From Phymorhynchus buccinoides (lineage: Eukaryota; Mollusca; Gastropoda; Neogastropoda; Raphitomidae), in contig CM065701.1 of the NCBI GenBank assembly GCA_017654935.2, positions 1,584,540 through 1,648,539 of the forward strand: DNA of 64,000 bases, read 5' to 3'. The translations under genes and the position numbers were made by a program. The notes beneath the pieces are model-generated. The model was not told the DNA's origin. It was given only the letters and a program-made list of their open reading frames with translations, and did not search any database. Below are positions 42,276 through 51,738 of the stretch, piece after piece. Every line of letters starts with the position of its first letter. Position 1 is the stretch's first letter.

Positions 42276-42612
42276 TCAAGTTATCCCCTGGTCAGAGTGT
42301 GTGTACCTCTGACTAATCAGCATACGAGATTTAATTATAAAGTTAAACGAGGCTTACCTGAAGTCGAAGTTTAACTGGAATTATATTGAGTGTGCTGTTG
42401 GGAAGAGGTACACACATACCCACCCTTCAGAGCATTAAATCCCCACCCTTAGATATTTATCAGGGACCACATGTGGCTAAAGACTGGCTAATCTGGGTGG
42501 GTGCACATTTCAAGTTATCCCCTGGTCAGAGTGTGTGTACCTCTTCCCAACAGCACACTCAATATAATTCCAGTTAAATTCGACTTCAGGTAAGCCTCTT
42601 TAACTTTATAAT
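42276..42612. mobile_element. Inverted and direct terminal-repeat structure (possible YR-retroelement ends)
   Basis: Arms of about 80 bp (42333-42415 and 42531-42612) are inverted copies; both contain the sequence read as GAGGCTTACCTGAAGTCGAA and TTATATTGAGTGTGCTGTTG. A 35-bp direct repeat starting TCAAGTTATCCCCTGGTCAG lies at 42276 and 42510. Combined direct and inverted repeats next to a tyrosine-recombinase relic suggest DIRS/Ngaro termini; an independent MITE is the alternative. Confidence 0.6.
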
Positions 42613-42639
42613 GATTACTCATTTACTGACCTGAAAAAA

Positions 42640-43140
42640 CACTTGCACATTATACATGGAACACTCAGATTGCCAGGGGTCGCTCCACAACCTTATCCAG
42701 ATCCACTGGCCGAAGGAGCCATCAGTGGGCAGGAACCACCTCCCATCAGCCATCACCCAGGCCCCTTCCAAATTCAATGGCGCAAAATACAAGTTCTGGG
42801 CAATCCAAACCTTCCTCTAAACGAGAAAACATTTGGTAAAATGTGTCTCCTACATCCGGGTGACAAGCAACAAAACTGAGGGCAACCCAAACCTTCCTCT
42901 AAATGAGAAAACATTTGACAAAAGGTGTCTTCCGTATCTAGGTGGCCCACGACAACTTCAGCAAAGCAGGAAGAGTTTACCCAAACAGGGGGGACAGAGC
43001 GTGGACCAGTCGTTATTACACCTGTAACGGGAGAAGCGCTGCCACGATAGCTGCGTGGGTTTGCAGTGGCCACACTCAGGGAGATGTTCCTTGTTCTGAT
43101 CATTCTTTCATCACCAAACAATAAGGTCAATGTTTCACAA
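42640..43140 (+). pseudogene. Gag-like degenerate frame
   Basis: Frames here read HLHIIHGTLRLPGVAPQPYP, then (other frame) FSKAGRVYPNRGDRAWTSRY and CNGRSAATIAAWVCSGH, reminiscent of the region before a CCHC-like knuckle in DIRS/Ngaro gag proteins. A 78-bp segment (CAA(A/C)CCTTCCTCTAAA(C/T)GAGA) is duplicated at 42800-42925. Frames are broken. It lies just after the terminal-repeat structure, as gag would in a second element copy. Confidence 0.3.
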
Positions 43141-43374
43141 ACAGATCAGCAACAATTATGCTACGTCGCAGCTTAGACTCAGTCTCAGGGCCAAAGTGTT
43201 TAGCCTGTCTGATTCTGGTTCGCAGAAGGCTTCAGGCTCTGCCACAGTGGCAGAGTGGGCCCAGTCCTTTCCTCCCCAGGGTCCTACCCCCCACTGGAAC
43301 ACCACTGTGTCCACCTGGGTATCCGCAAGTTCCTAGAGCTGCCCACCATCAGGGTTCTCAGCCTATGACCCCTT

Positions 43375-44365
43375 GGGTTGTGCATCCTGGACCTGATAAT
43401 GCAGGGCCCAGTCAATCTCATCTTGGTGCATCCTGGACCTGATAATGCAGGGCCCAGTCAATCTCATCTTGGTACATCAGGACCCAGTCAATCTCATCTT
43501 GGTGCATCCTGGACCTGATAATGCAGGGCCCAGTCAATCTCATCTTGGTGCATCAGGACCCAGTCAATCTCATCTTGGTGCATCAGGACCCAGTCAATCT
43601 CATCTTGGTGCATCAGGACCCAGTCAATCTCATCTTGGTGCATCCTGGACCTGATAATGCAGGACCCAGTCAATCTCATCTTGGTGCATCCTGGACCTGA
43701 TAATGCAGGACCCAGTCAATCTCATCTTGGTGCATCCTGGACCTGATAATGCAGGACCCAGTCAATCTCATCTTGGTGCATCCTGGACCTGATAATGCAG
43801 GGCCCAGTCAATCTCATCTTGGTGCATCCTGGACCTGATAATGCAGGACCCAGTCAATCTCATCTTGGTGCATCCTGGACCTGATAATGCAGGGCCCAGT
43901 CAATCTCATCTTGGTGCATCCTGGACCTGATAATGCAGGGCCCAGTCAATCTCATCTTGGTGCATCCTGGACCTGATAATGCAGGACCCAGTCAATCTCA
44001 TCTTGGTGCATCCTGGACCTGATAATGCAGGACCCAGTCAATCTCATCTTGGTGCATCCTGGACCTGATAATGCAGGACCCAGTCAATCTCATCTTGGTG
44101 CATCCTGGACCTGATAATGCAGGACCCAGTCAATCTCATCTTGGTGCATCAGGACCCAGTCAATCTCATCTTGGTACATCAGGGCCCAGTCAATCTCATC
44201 TTGGTGCATCCTGGACCTGATAATGCAGGGCCCAGTCAATCTCATCTCGGTGCATCCTGGACCTGATAATGCAGGGCCCAGTCAATCTCATCTTGGTGCA
44301 TCAGGACCCAGTCAATCTCATTTTGGTGCATCAGGACCCAGTCAATCTCATCATGGTACATGAAT
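43375..44365. repeat. 46/30-bp satellite
   Basis: The long unit TCCTGGACCTGATAATGCAG plus G(A/G)CCCAGTCAATCTCATCTT and GGTGCA (46 bp) is interspersed with a 30-bp form lacking TGGACCTGATAATGCA. Long forms dominate the middle and short forms the ends. Confidence 0.94.
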
Positions 44366-44369
44366 TGAG

Positions 44370-44755
44370 GATTCCTGCTTTTCCTGAAGGATGGTTTCAT
44401 CCATGAAAATCTTTAAACCAGCATCTGAATGAACATCTGAAATAAAATGTAGACCCTAACAGGTGGGTTTCTTGCATTGCAAGGCCCATTTTCTCTCTGG
44501 ACTGACTGCAGCAACAACAACAATTATTATATACACAAAATTCAGCAGGTGTTATTTATGAGTGCTTCCCATGGCACAAACCTTGGCCTGAAGTTTGGTT
44601 TTCAACTCTAAACTTTGCATAAGGTAAATTGTGAGAGTATTTTCTTCAGGCAGGTCATAGCTTCAACCTCCATCAAAATGCCTGGCAACAGGCTTCAGGG
44701 GTGCCCACTCACACCCATGCTATGAAAGTGCAATGTTAAAAATAATGATAAAAGC
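44370..44755. other. BAX intronic sequence, nothing further seen
   Basis: Unique-looking AT-rich sequence between the 46/30-bp satellite and the donor of the BH2 exon. Confidence 0.5.
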
Positions 44756-44761
44756 ACCTAC

Positions 44762-44860
44762 CCATCCGCCCCTCTCGACGATCCAGTGGGCCACCTTCTC
44801 ACGGATGAAGTCGATGATGAGATTGACGATGGCTCGTATCAACGGGATTCGATCCAGGGC
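44762..44860 (-). CDS. BAX: BAX exon with BH2 start
   Basis: On the minus strand the acceptor GACTCATTGCAG|GCCCTG at 44861/44860 and donor GGATGG|GTAGGT at 44762/44761 bound 99 bases, 33 codons, both ends in phase 0. The product ALDRIPLIRAIVNLIIDFI, REKVAHWIVERGGW corresponds to alpha-6 to alpha-7 of BAX (in human, ...ELIRTIMGWTLDFLRERLL and WIQDQGGW). The alpha-6 helix is more hydrophobic here. A tandem array fills the intron from about 24 bases upstream of the acceptor. Confidence 0.92.
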
Positions 44861-44883
44861 CTGCAATGAGTCAACACACCGCA

Positions 44884-45905
44884 CTACTTCAGCATTGAGG
44901 AACAAGGTGGTGACTGGACAGTGGTCTGTTGTGGAACAAGGGGTGACTGGACAGTGGTCTGTTGTGGACTTCAGTATTGAGGAACAAGGTGGTGACTGGA
45001 CAGTGGTCTGTTGTGGAACAAGGGGTGACTGGACAGTGGTCTGTTGTGGACTACTTCAGTATTGAGGAACAAGGTGGTGACTGGACAGTGGTCTGTTGTG
45101 GAACAAGGTGGTGACTGGACAGTGGTCTGTTGTGGACTACTTCAGTATTGAGGAACAAGGTGGTGACTGGACAGTGGTCTGTTGTGGAACAAGGGGTGAC
45201 TGGACAGTGGTCTGTTGTGGAACAAGGGGTGACTGGACAGTGGTCTGTTGTGGAACAAGGGGTGACTGGACAGTGGTCTGTTGTGGAACAAGGGGTGACT
45301 GGACAGTGGTCTGTTGTGAACTACTTCAGTATTGAGGAACAAGGTGGTGACTGGACAGTGGTCTGTTGTGGAACAAGGTGGTGACTGGACAGTGGTCTGT
45401 TGTGGACTACTTCAGTATTGAGGAACAAGGTGGTGACTGGACAGTGGTCTGTTGTGGAACAAGGGGTGACTGGACAGTGGTCTGTTGTGGAACAAGGGGT
45501 GACTGGACAGTGGTCTGTTGTGGAATACTTCAGTATTGAGGAACAAGGTGGTGACTGGACAGTGGTCTTTTGTGGAACAAGGTGGTGACTGGACAGTGGT
45601 CTGTTGTGGAACAAGGGGTGACTGGACAGTGGTCTGTTGTGGACTACTTCAGTATTGAGGAACAAGGTGGTGACTGGACAGTGGTCTGTTGTGGAACAAG
45701 GTGGTGACTGGACAGTGGTCTGTTGTGGACTACTTCAGTATTGAGGAACAAGGTGGTGACTGGACAGTGGTCTGTTGTGGAACAAGGGGTGACTGGACAG
45801 TGGTCTGTTGTGGACTACTTCAGTATTGAGGAACAAGGTGGTGACTGGACAGTGGTCTGTTGTGGAACAAGGTGGTGACTGGACAGTGGTCTGTTGTGGA
45901 CTTGC
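44884..45905. repeat. Composite tandem array directly upstream of the BAX BH2-exon acceptor
   Basis: Two modules alternate: AACAAGG(T)GGTGACTGGACAG, then TGGTCTGTTGTGG (about 33-35 bp), and an occasional ACTACTTCAGTATTGAGGA insert. The first copy (44872-44892) is single-copy intron sequence next to the splice site, so the array grew from the intron end. Confidence 0.93.
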
Positions 45906-45984
45906 CCAGTTGGACGAGCATAGCATTTGAAGAAAAACAATAATGTTGACTTTTTCTCTCCCCTGAAGAAAAAACACAAACTTG

Positions 45985-46385
45985 AACACAGGCTTGGCAA
46001 CATTTTGACACAGATTTGGCAACATTTTGACACAGACTTAGCAACATTTTGACATAGACTTGGCAACATTTTGACACAGACTTAGCAACATTTTGACAGA
46101 GACTTAGCAACATTTTGACAAAGACGTAGCAACATTTTGACACAGACTTAGCAACATTTTGACAGACTTGGCAACATTTTGACACAGACTTAGCAACATT
46201 TTGACAGACTTGGCAGCATTTTGACACAGATTTGGCAACATTTTGACAAAGACTTAGCAACATTTAGACAAAGATTTAGCAACATTTTAACACAGACTTA
46301 GCAACATTTTGACAGACTTGGCAACATTTTGACAGATTTAGCAACATTTTGACAGACTTAGCAACATTTTGACATTGTGACACAA
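45985..46385. repeat. 22-26-bp tandem repeat, about 16 copies
   Basis: Variants of GACTTAGCAACATTTTGACA with CAGA/AAGA/no linker. BAX intronic. Confidence 0.92.
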
Positions 46386-46500
46386 ATAAAGTGTGACTTT
46401 GTTACAATTTGAACTTACTGTGAGACTTTGTTTCAGTTTGAATTTGACATATATTCTCGATGTTATGAAAAAAAAAGAATATTAAAAAGCACAGACTCAC

Positions 46501-46636
46501 TTTAACACAGACTTTGAAGGCAAAGTAGAAGAGAGCAACCACTCGTCCCCAGTTGAACACACCATCGGCGAAGATCTGTGATGCTACGTTGTAGAAAGTC
46601 TTCCTCTCAGCTTCTGGCGGCACTTTCTTTATCAGA
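46501..46636 (-). CDS. BAX: BAX exon with the BH1 motif
   Basis: On the minus strand the acceptor CTGTATCACAG|TCTGAT at 46637/46636 and donor GTTAAA|GTGAGT at 46501/46500 bound 136 bases. After one base completing a codon it reads LIKKVPPEAERKTFYNVASQ, IFADGVFNWGRVVALFYFAF, KVCVK. FADGVFNWGRVVALFYFA is nearly identical to BH1 of known BAX proteins (FSDGNFNWGRVVALFYFAS), which forms the helical hairpin used in pore formation. The donor leaves phase 0, fitting the next exon. This is the strongest single identification in the window. Confidence 0.97.
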
Positions 46637-46666
46637 CTGTGATACAGACAGGGGAGAAACACTGTG

Positions 46667-46710
<44 letters not shown>

Positions 46711-46712
<2 letters not shown>

Positions 46713-46774
46713 TCTGTGATGCTACGTTGTAGAAAGTCTTCCTCTCAGCCTCTGGCGGCACTTTCTTTATCAGA
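46711..46774 (-). pseudogene. Partial duplicate of the BH1 exon with acceptor
   Basis: The first 64 bases of the BH1 exon, with the same acceptor context, are repeated upstream in transcript order. They end at CACAGATC and run straight into (TG)n. The copy differs by one silent base (GAGGCT for GAAGCT). It has no donor of its own except a GT inside the microsatellite. If its acceptor were used, the BH1 core would be lost. Confidence 0.85.
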
Positions 46775-46879
46775 CTGTGATACAGACAGGGGAGAAACAC
46801 AGTGAGCAAACAAACACACACACACACACATACACTGATACATACACCTGTCCTTGAAAACAACTTCAATACTACACGA

Positions 46880-47455
46880 CAATAGCCTAAACAAATTATA
46901 AAAAGATTTTAAGTGTTATCCTTTTTCATCCACTTCAGTGTATTTTAATGTGAGTTGGAATGCCTAGTGTAGTGAACAGACAGGGAAAAAAAAACACCTG
47001 AAAATGAAAAAGGTTTGACATGAAAGCGTATTTACTGTTCCAAAAATAAAATGTAAAAAATTAAACAGCATACAAATAGCCATCCATAAATTGATCACAA
47101 AAAATCAAACATATAGGCCTAAACCAAAACAATTTTCAATCGTTATGTTTCAGACAAATTTTTCATAATTGTCAATCCAATTCCAAAGCAGACAAAATTT
47201 TAGTAACAAAAAATTATATCAATTATTTTATCATTGCTCTTATTTTATCATTGCTCTTCAGTGACTGAAAAATATCTAAGACCTGCCTCATTCTGGACAC
47301 ATTACATATTTAGCTTCATTACTTTTTTTTTTAAACTGACGCTGATTTTAAAAACGATACAGGTCAAAAGAATGCAAACACAAGAAAGTCTTTTTGTCAT
47401 GTCTGCTTGAGCCAATGCAAAAGGCTAAACGTTTTTCAGAAAAGTAAGACACCCA
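46880..47455. other. BAX intronic AT-rich sequence
   Basis: No coding signal or array. Contains a poly-pyrimidine run at about 47324-47333. Confidence 0.5.
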
Positions 47456-47461
47456 GCGTAC

Positions 47462-47546
47462 TCTTGTAGTTTCTGGTCTCTGTCCAGCTCGTCTCCGATA
47501 CATCGCAGCGCTCTGGCTATTTCCCTCGAGTGGTCCATGGGAGGGC
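47462..47546 (-). CDS. BAX: BAX exon with the BH3 motif
   Basis: On the minus strand the acceptor TGTGTGTGCAG|GCCCTCCC at 47547/47546 and donor CTACAAGA|GTACGC at 47462/47461 bound 85 bases. The product GPPMDHSREIARALRCIGDE, LDRDQKLQ contains BH3: ALRCIGDELD against LKRIGDELD in human BAX, with the invariant Leu, Gly and Asp. With this donor the spacing from IGDELD to the BH1-exon FYNVA equals that of human BAX (20 residues). A second GT six codon positions on would add three residues and was judged less likely. BH3 is the segment exposed on activation. Confidence 0.93.
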
Positions 47547-47789
47547 CTGCACACACACAGAGGTGAAGCACTACAGGGAGGGAAAGATAAAGACAGAGAA
47601 ACAGACAGAGAAACAGACAGACACAGAGACACATATAAGGTTGTGGATGAAACACACTGTGACACACCACAACAATATAACAACAACATACAGTATTCAT
47701 ACGGCCGCTGAATCTTGATAGAAATCAAATCAAAACGCGCACACGTGTTAGCATTCATAACGCATTCAAACTCACAAACACACACATAC

Positions 47790-47870
47790 CACAGGGAGTG
47801 CCTGGCTCCTGCAGGTCAGATATGACAGGGGCATTGATGATGCCATCTCTCACCATACGGTCGTGGATGA

Positions 47871-47951
<81 letters not shown>

Positions 47952-48140
47952 CACAGGGAGTGCCTGGCTCCTGCAGGTCAGATATGACTGGGGCGTTGAT
48001 GATGCCATCTCTCACCATACGGTCGTGGATGAAGCACACACACACACACACAGACATACCACAGGGAGTGCCTGGCTCCTGCAGGTCAGATATGACTGGG
48101 GCGTTGATGATGCCATCTCTCACCATACAGTCGTGGATGA

Positions 48141-48143
<3 letters not shown>
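47790..48143 (-). repeat. Three extra copies of the BAX N-terminal exon end, each with donor and (CA)n
   Basis: 84-base copies at 48060-48143, 47952-48035 and 47790-47873 repeat the last part of the 48216-48377 exon (GCTTCATCCACGAC to CTCCCTGTG), each followed by the same donor GTATGTGTG and a (TG)n tract of different length. Differences are few: one CGT to TGT in the 48060-48143 copy and GTCATA/CCTGTC variants in the last. The minus-strand frame stays open through all copies because (TG)n encodes Cys-Val. Confidence 0.95.
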
Positions 48144-48215
<72 letters not shown>

Positions 48216-48377
48216 CACAGGGAGTGCCTGGCTCCTGCAGGTCAGATATGACTGGGGCGTTGATGATGCCATCTCTCACCATACGGTCGTGGATGAAGCC
48301 GTTGAGCAGCAGACGGCCCTGATTGGTCACATCGTCCTCGTTCAGCCTCTGTTTCATCCTGGCCGCCTTCTCTTCCT
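48216..48377 (-). CDS. BAX: BAX first visible exon, N-terminal helix
   Basis: On the minus strand the acceptor-like TGTATTGGCAG|AGGAAG at 48378/48377 and the donor CCCTGTG|GTATGT at 48216/48215 bound 162 bases. The product EEEKAARMKQRLNEDDVTNQ, GRLLLNGFIHDRMVRDGIIN, APVISDLQEPGTPCG aligns with BAX alpha-1 (human TGALLLQGFIQDR). One leftover base joins the BH3 exon in phase. If an upstream exon exists it supplies only the start Met and a few residues; otherwise the in-frame ATG in ARMKQRL could start the protein. The total of the five exons is 584 bases, about 193 residues, the usual BAX length. I found no upstream exon or promoter. Confidence 0.92.
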
Positions 48378-48379
48378 CT

Positions 48380-49155
48380 GCCAATACAATGTGAATGATA
48401 TAAATATATCTATCAATATATTCAATTTCTTACAGGTTCCAAGCATTCACTGCTAGCTACTGCTTGGAAACCGTATCTTGGCAATATCTTTTTCAAATTC
48501 AAGCACCATAGACTTTGGATTGTTCCCAAATGGTTCAAAAGTATACTCTTTTTTCTTGTGTACACTTTTGAAGTGTTTGAGAACAAACAGAAGGTTGCAG
48601 TGCTCGATACGATAATGCCCGTATCTTCTGGCCCATCCACAGACATCAGAAGCTAAGCTCTGACTGTACCAATGCTTGCTGCTCAGATCTAGGAAAAGTG
48701 TGCACACAACTAGCTATGTACAACTTCCAATCTCCAGTGACCGCTCTCCGACAGTGACAACAGTGACCGCTCTCCGTCAGTGACAACACTAACAGAATTC
48801 AGTAAAGATGCAGATCAACACCCCCTGTTGTAGTCTTGGTTCAATGTGTTCTTTTTGCCTGCTTTGCCTTAATCTTCTACTATTATTGAATGCATATTTT
48901 TAATTATTATTATTCTTCTTTCACTACAAACGCCATCATCCTGTTGATGGTTCTGTTGTAGAAATGGGGAATCCCAGTATAGCAGCTGAGCAAACGGCTG
49001 CTGAACAGTTTAGAAAACATTGTTTGGGAGAAGAGATGGGTGTGGGGAGAGTGTAACAGGGGCTAGTTTATGGTGTTGGGAGAAGGTGGAGGGAGGGGGA
49101 CAGGCGGGGGTGAGGGTGGGGGGGGGGGGGGCGGGACTAGGGGGGCTTAGGAATA
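48380..49155. other. Region upstream of BAX, no clear gene
   Basis: On the minus strand 48453-48707 is open and reads VCGWARRYGHYRIEHC, NLLFVLKHFKSVHKKKEYTF, which is protein-like but unrecognised; it may be an exon or a transposon piece. A G-rich run lies at 49115-49131. Confidence 0.3.
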
Positions 49156-49159
49156 GGCG

Positions 49160-49435
49160 GAGGTATGGATGCAACTCCCCCAAATGAAAACAAAAACCTG
49201 AAAGGGATCCAGGGGCAGCTCTAGTCCTGTTGGAGGATTCAGAGGGCAACGCAGAGAGAGAGATAACGAGATAGTTACAATGATGGACAGACCGTTTGAG
49301 TCTGATATTATATAAGCCTTGTAAAATGATTACATTGCCTTTGAAAACAATGGCATCATGCTGTTTTCAAGATTCCCTGAGAGACTTCCAGGATAGAACA
49401 ACCAAGTTCAAAATAACCCAAATCGCTGGTGGTCA
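49160..49435. repeat. Second copy of the 14440-14700 dispersed repeat
   Basis: Same order of shared phrases as at 14440-14700, with an insertion of about 40 bases near 49348-49385. Confidence 0.65.
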
Positions 49436-49939
49436 TTTTTGGGGGGAGGGTGGGGTGGGGGGCAGGTGAAATAAAAATTTAAAAAAACACTAAAGACGCG
49501 TAAAGTTCAGTTTTTGGTGTAAAAAAAATGTATAACTGAAATCAGTGTAAAATTGAAAGATCTGCACCATGGGAGGACATACACTGTGATACAGTACAGT
49601 TGTGCACAGTGATCGTGCATCATTTGATTTGTTTTTAAATTGATTGGATGACGGCAAGCGGCCATTTAGATCACTCAAAACAAAAAGTTGTTTCATGAAA
49701 ACTAACCCTAACCCTTACCCGAGAAAGACAAAAAGTTGCTTTTAATTCTACTGAGTATATCACTATATGCAGTGAGAATGCTTAGTACTAGTAGGGGGCA
49801 AACAAAATTTAACCTTTGCAAGTGACAAAAATAACAGCCAACCATTCAAATTGATGTATGGTTACTGTGCACAGCTCTATGTCATGGGGTCAGGGGGGGG
49901 GGGGGGGGAGGCTATATTTGGGATTTGAAGCCTTCCACT

Positions 49940-50190
49940 GAGGATGCTATGACCTTAGAAGTTAGATGGAAGGGAGTTCCACTCACTGATGGTACGTGGA
50001 AAGAAGAACTTCCTGTAGCTGGTCTTGCAGAAGGGGGGAGGTAGGTAGATTGTGGTGATGAGATTGCCTTGTCCTCCTTGTTGGTGGGTTAAATTGTGTA
50101 AATGGATGAAAATTAATGTTAAATATTGAAATGTCCCATATGACATGATATGTGCCTTCCAAGGCCGAGAGGACATAAAGCTCAATTTAT
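49940..50190 (-). pseudogene. LINE ORF2 C-terminal fragment
   Basis: The minus-strand frame ends in YRKFFFPRTISEWNSLP. SFFPRTIxEWNxLP is the familiar C-terminal motif of CR1/Jockey-type LINE ORF2 proteins in molluscs. The strand downstream carries the CCGAGAGGACATAAAGCTC-like tail phrase. Only the 3' end is present. Confidence 0.65.
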
Positions 50191-50221
50191 CGCATTAAAT
50201 ATTGAAAACGAGGTTAACGAC

Positions 50222-50630
50222 AGTATCCGAAATTATTCTGAGCATTTTTCGCCCAACTTTTGTACTTCAACTGGTAAGGGATAGGGTTAGAATCAGTTTA
50301 CGGTTATTTTCATGACACAGAAAGTTTGAAACATGAAAATAGTCAGCAAGGAACAACAAACATAAACCCTCTCTATTCAGCGTCGCTGTTACAGTGTTAG
50401 TGGTGCCGTACAGCATGGGGAAAATGGCGACCGTTAAATGCTAAGTTTGCATTTATATATGGTAACACTTCAAGCAGCTTATTTTAATTATAATTTAAAT
50501 TATAAATCTTCGATTCTGACGAAAATAGCCCTAAACTGATTCTAAATCTAAGTTTCAAAATCTAACCCTATCCCTTACCTGATGAAGTACAAAAGTTGGG
50601 TGAAAAACGCTCAGAATAGGAACACTGTCA
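50222..50630. mobile_element. Foldback/MITE-like inverted repeat, about 410 bp
   Basis: The left arm at 50222-50315 (TCTGAGCATTTTTCGCCCAA, TTTTGTACTTCAACTGGTAA, GGGATAGGGTTAG) recurs inverted at about 50520-50630. The interior is AT-rich and non-coding. A further partial copy lies at 50680-50710. Confidence 0.6.
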
Positions 50631-51129
50631 ATAAGAGGCTACGCCTAATTAGACGTTAAACCAACCATTGAGAGAGAGAGCGCTCAGAATAATTTTGGAT
50701 ACTGTCGAGTGTCGTTCTTCTTCTTCTTCTTCTGTGGTGGTGACCAACTTCTTTATATAGAAGTAATTGTACACACTTTAGGGGGTCTGGCCCAGCTTTA
50801 GGCTGGGTTGGGGCCGGACTAGGTCTCCAGCTTGCTGGGGGTAAGGTTGAAAAGCGCTTTAGCCTGTCCGGCAGCTCCACTAATGCCGGGCACATCAGAC
50901 TAGGGACACTGTACCTTTTATTTATTTGCATCCCTCCCCGCACCTTCTTTTGTCTGTTTGTGTTTTGTGAATTCAGTTTTTAAATCATCTATGTATATTT
51001 AATTACTTACTTATTATTTGATTCTAACTTGCTTTGGCTTGGCTGTGCGCACGACCATTTGTTTTTCCCAACATCGGCAGAATCTTCAACTTGATGAAGG
51101 AGGCCGATTAACGGGAAGAAGAAGGGTGA

Positions 51130-51437
51130 CCATAGAAAAAGATTCAGAAGAGAGATAGGAAGAAAAAGTAAATACACATACAAACTATCAGATTGGCTTA
51201 GAATCAATAGGAGAAATCAAGCAAAGGAAACTCTGGGCTGGGAAGGGGAAAACTACAGGGAGCTGCCGGCAGCTACTAATTCTCACGTTCGCCCCCAGCA
51301 AGCTGGACACTCCATAAGGCAATGCCCAAGCCCCAACCAAAAAGACAAACAAAGACAGAACAAACAGATCCCTAACTACTGGGGTAAAAATAATTGGGGA
51401 CGAAGATGGAGGGACTGGGGTAGGGAAGTTTGTTGAA
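51130..51437 (+). pseudogene. Possible gag-like fragment
   Basis: One frame stays open for about 95 codons, reading KLSDWLRINRRNQAKETLGW, RPQQAGHSIRQCPSPNQKDK and NYWGKNNWGRRWRDWGREVC before a stop. GHSIRQCP is the second half of a CCHC knuckle, suggesting a degraded gag or LINE ORF1. Weak. Confidence 0.25.
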
Positions 51438-51483
51438 GGTTTCACTGCTGGGTTGTGGCTGAGAGCTCAGCTGACGCCGGCTC

Positions 51484-51733
51484 TGTCGGGTTCAAATTCC
51501 CAGCGTGGTCAAATTCATAGCTCGTTACTAGTACTATGAGAGTGACTATTTGCGACAACCACAAATTTCACTTTTTCGTTACTTGAACCATTTACCTAAC
51601 CCTAACCCTATCCCTAACCCTAGAAAATAGTGAAATTTGTCGTTCATGCTCAATGTCGCAAAATGCCGCAAATAGTCAGTCTTATAGTATAGCGAGCTAG
51701 GAATTTGACCACGCTGGGAATTTGAACCCGACA
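51484..51733. mobile_element. 250-bp MITE with 5-bp target duplication
   Basis: Starts TGTCGGGTTCAAATTCCCAG and ends with its complement. Inverted arms extend about 100 bases each with small differences. GGCTC flanks both sides (51479-51483 and 51734-51738). The centre contains CTAACCCTAACCCTATCCCT, telomere-like. GGGTTCAAATTCCC resembles a tRNA B box, perhaps by chance. No coding capacity. Confidence 0.8.
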
Positions 51734-51738
51734 GGCTC

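Noticed and set aside
47425..47470. BAX BH3 exon extended to a donor at CTGG|GTGTCT
   Set aside because: Also in phase, but adds three residues between BH3 and BH1 that BAX proteins lack; GTACGC at 47461 gives the expected spacing.
47755..48384. Single 209-codon frame as an intronless BAX variant with Cys-Val repeats
   Set aside because: The real exon ends at a good donor (48216), and the continuation only exists because (TG)n has no stops.
51484..51520. tRNA gene from the GGGTTCAAATTCCC motif
   Set aside because: No A box, acceptor stem or anticodon arm at the right distance.
51590..51635. Interstitial telomere
   Set aside because: Only a few degenerate CCCTAA units, inside a MITE.
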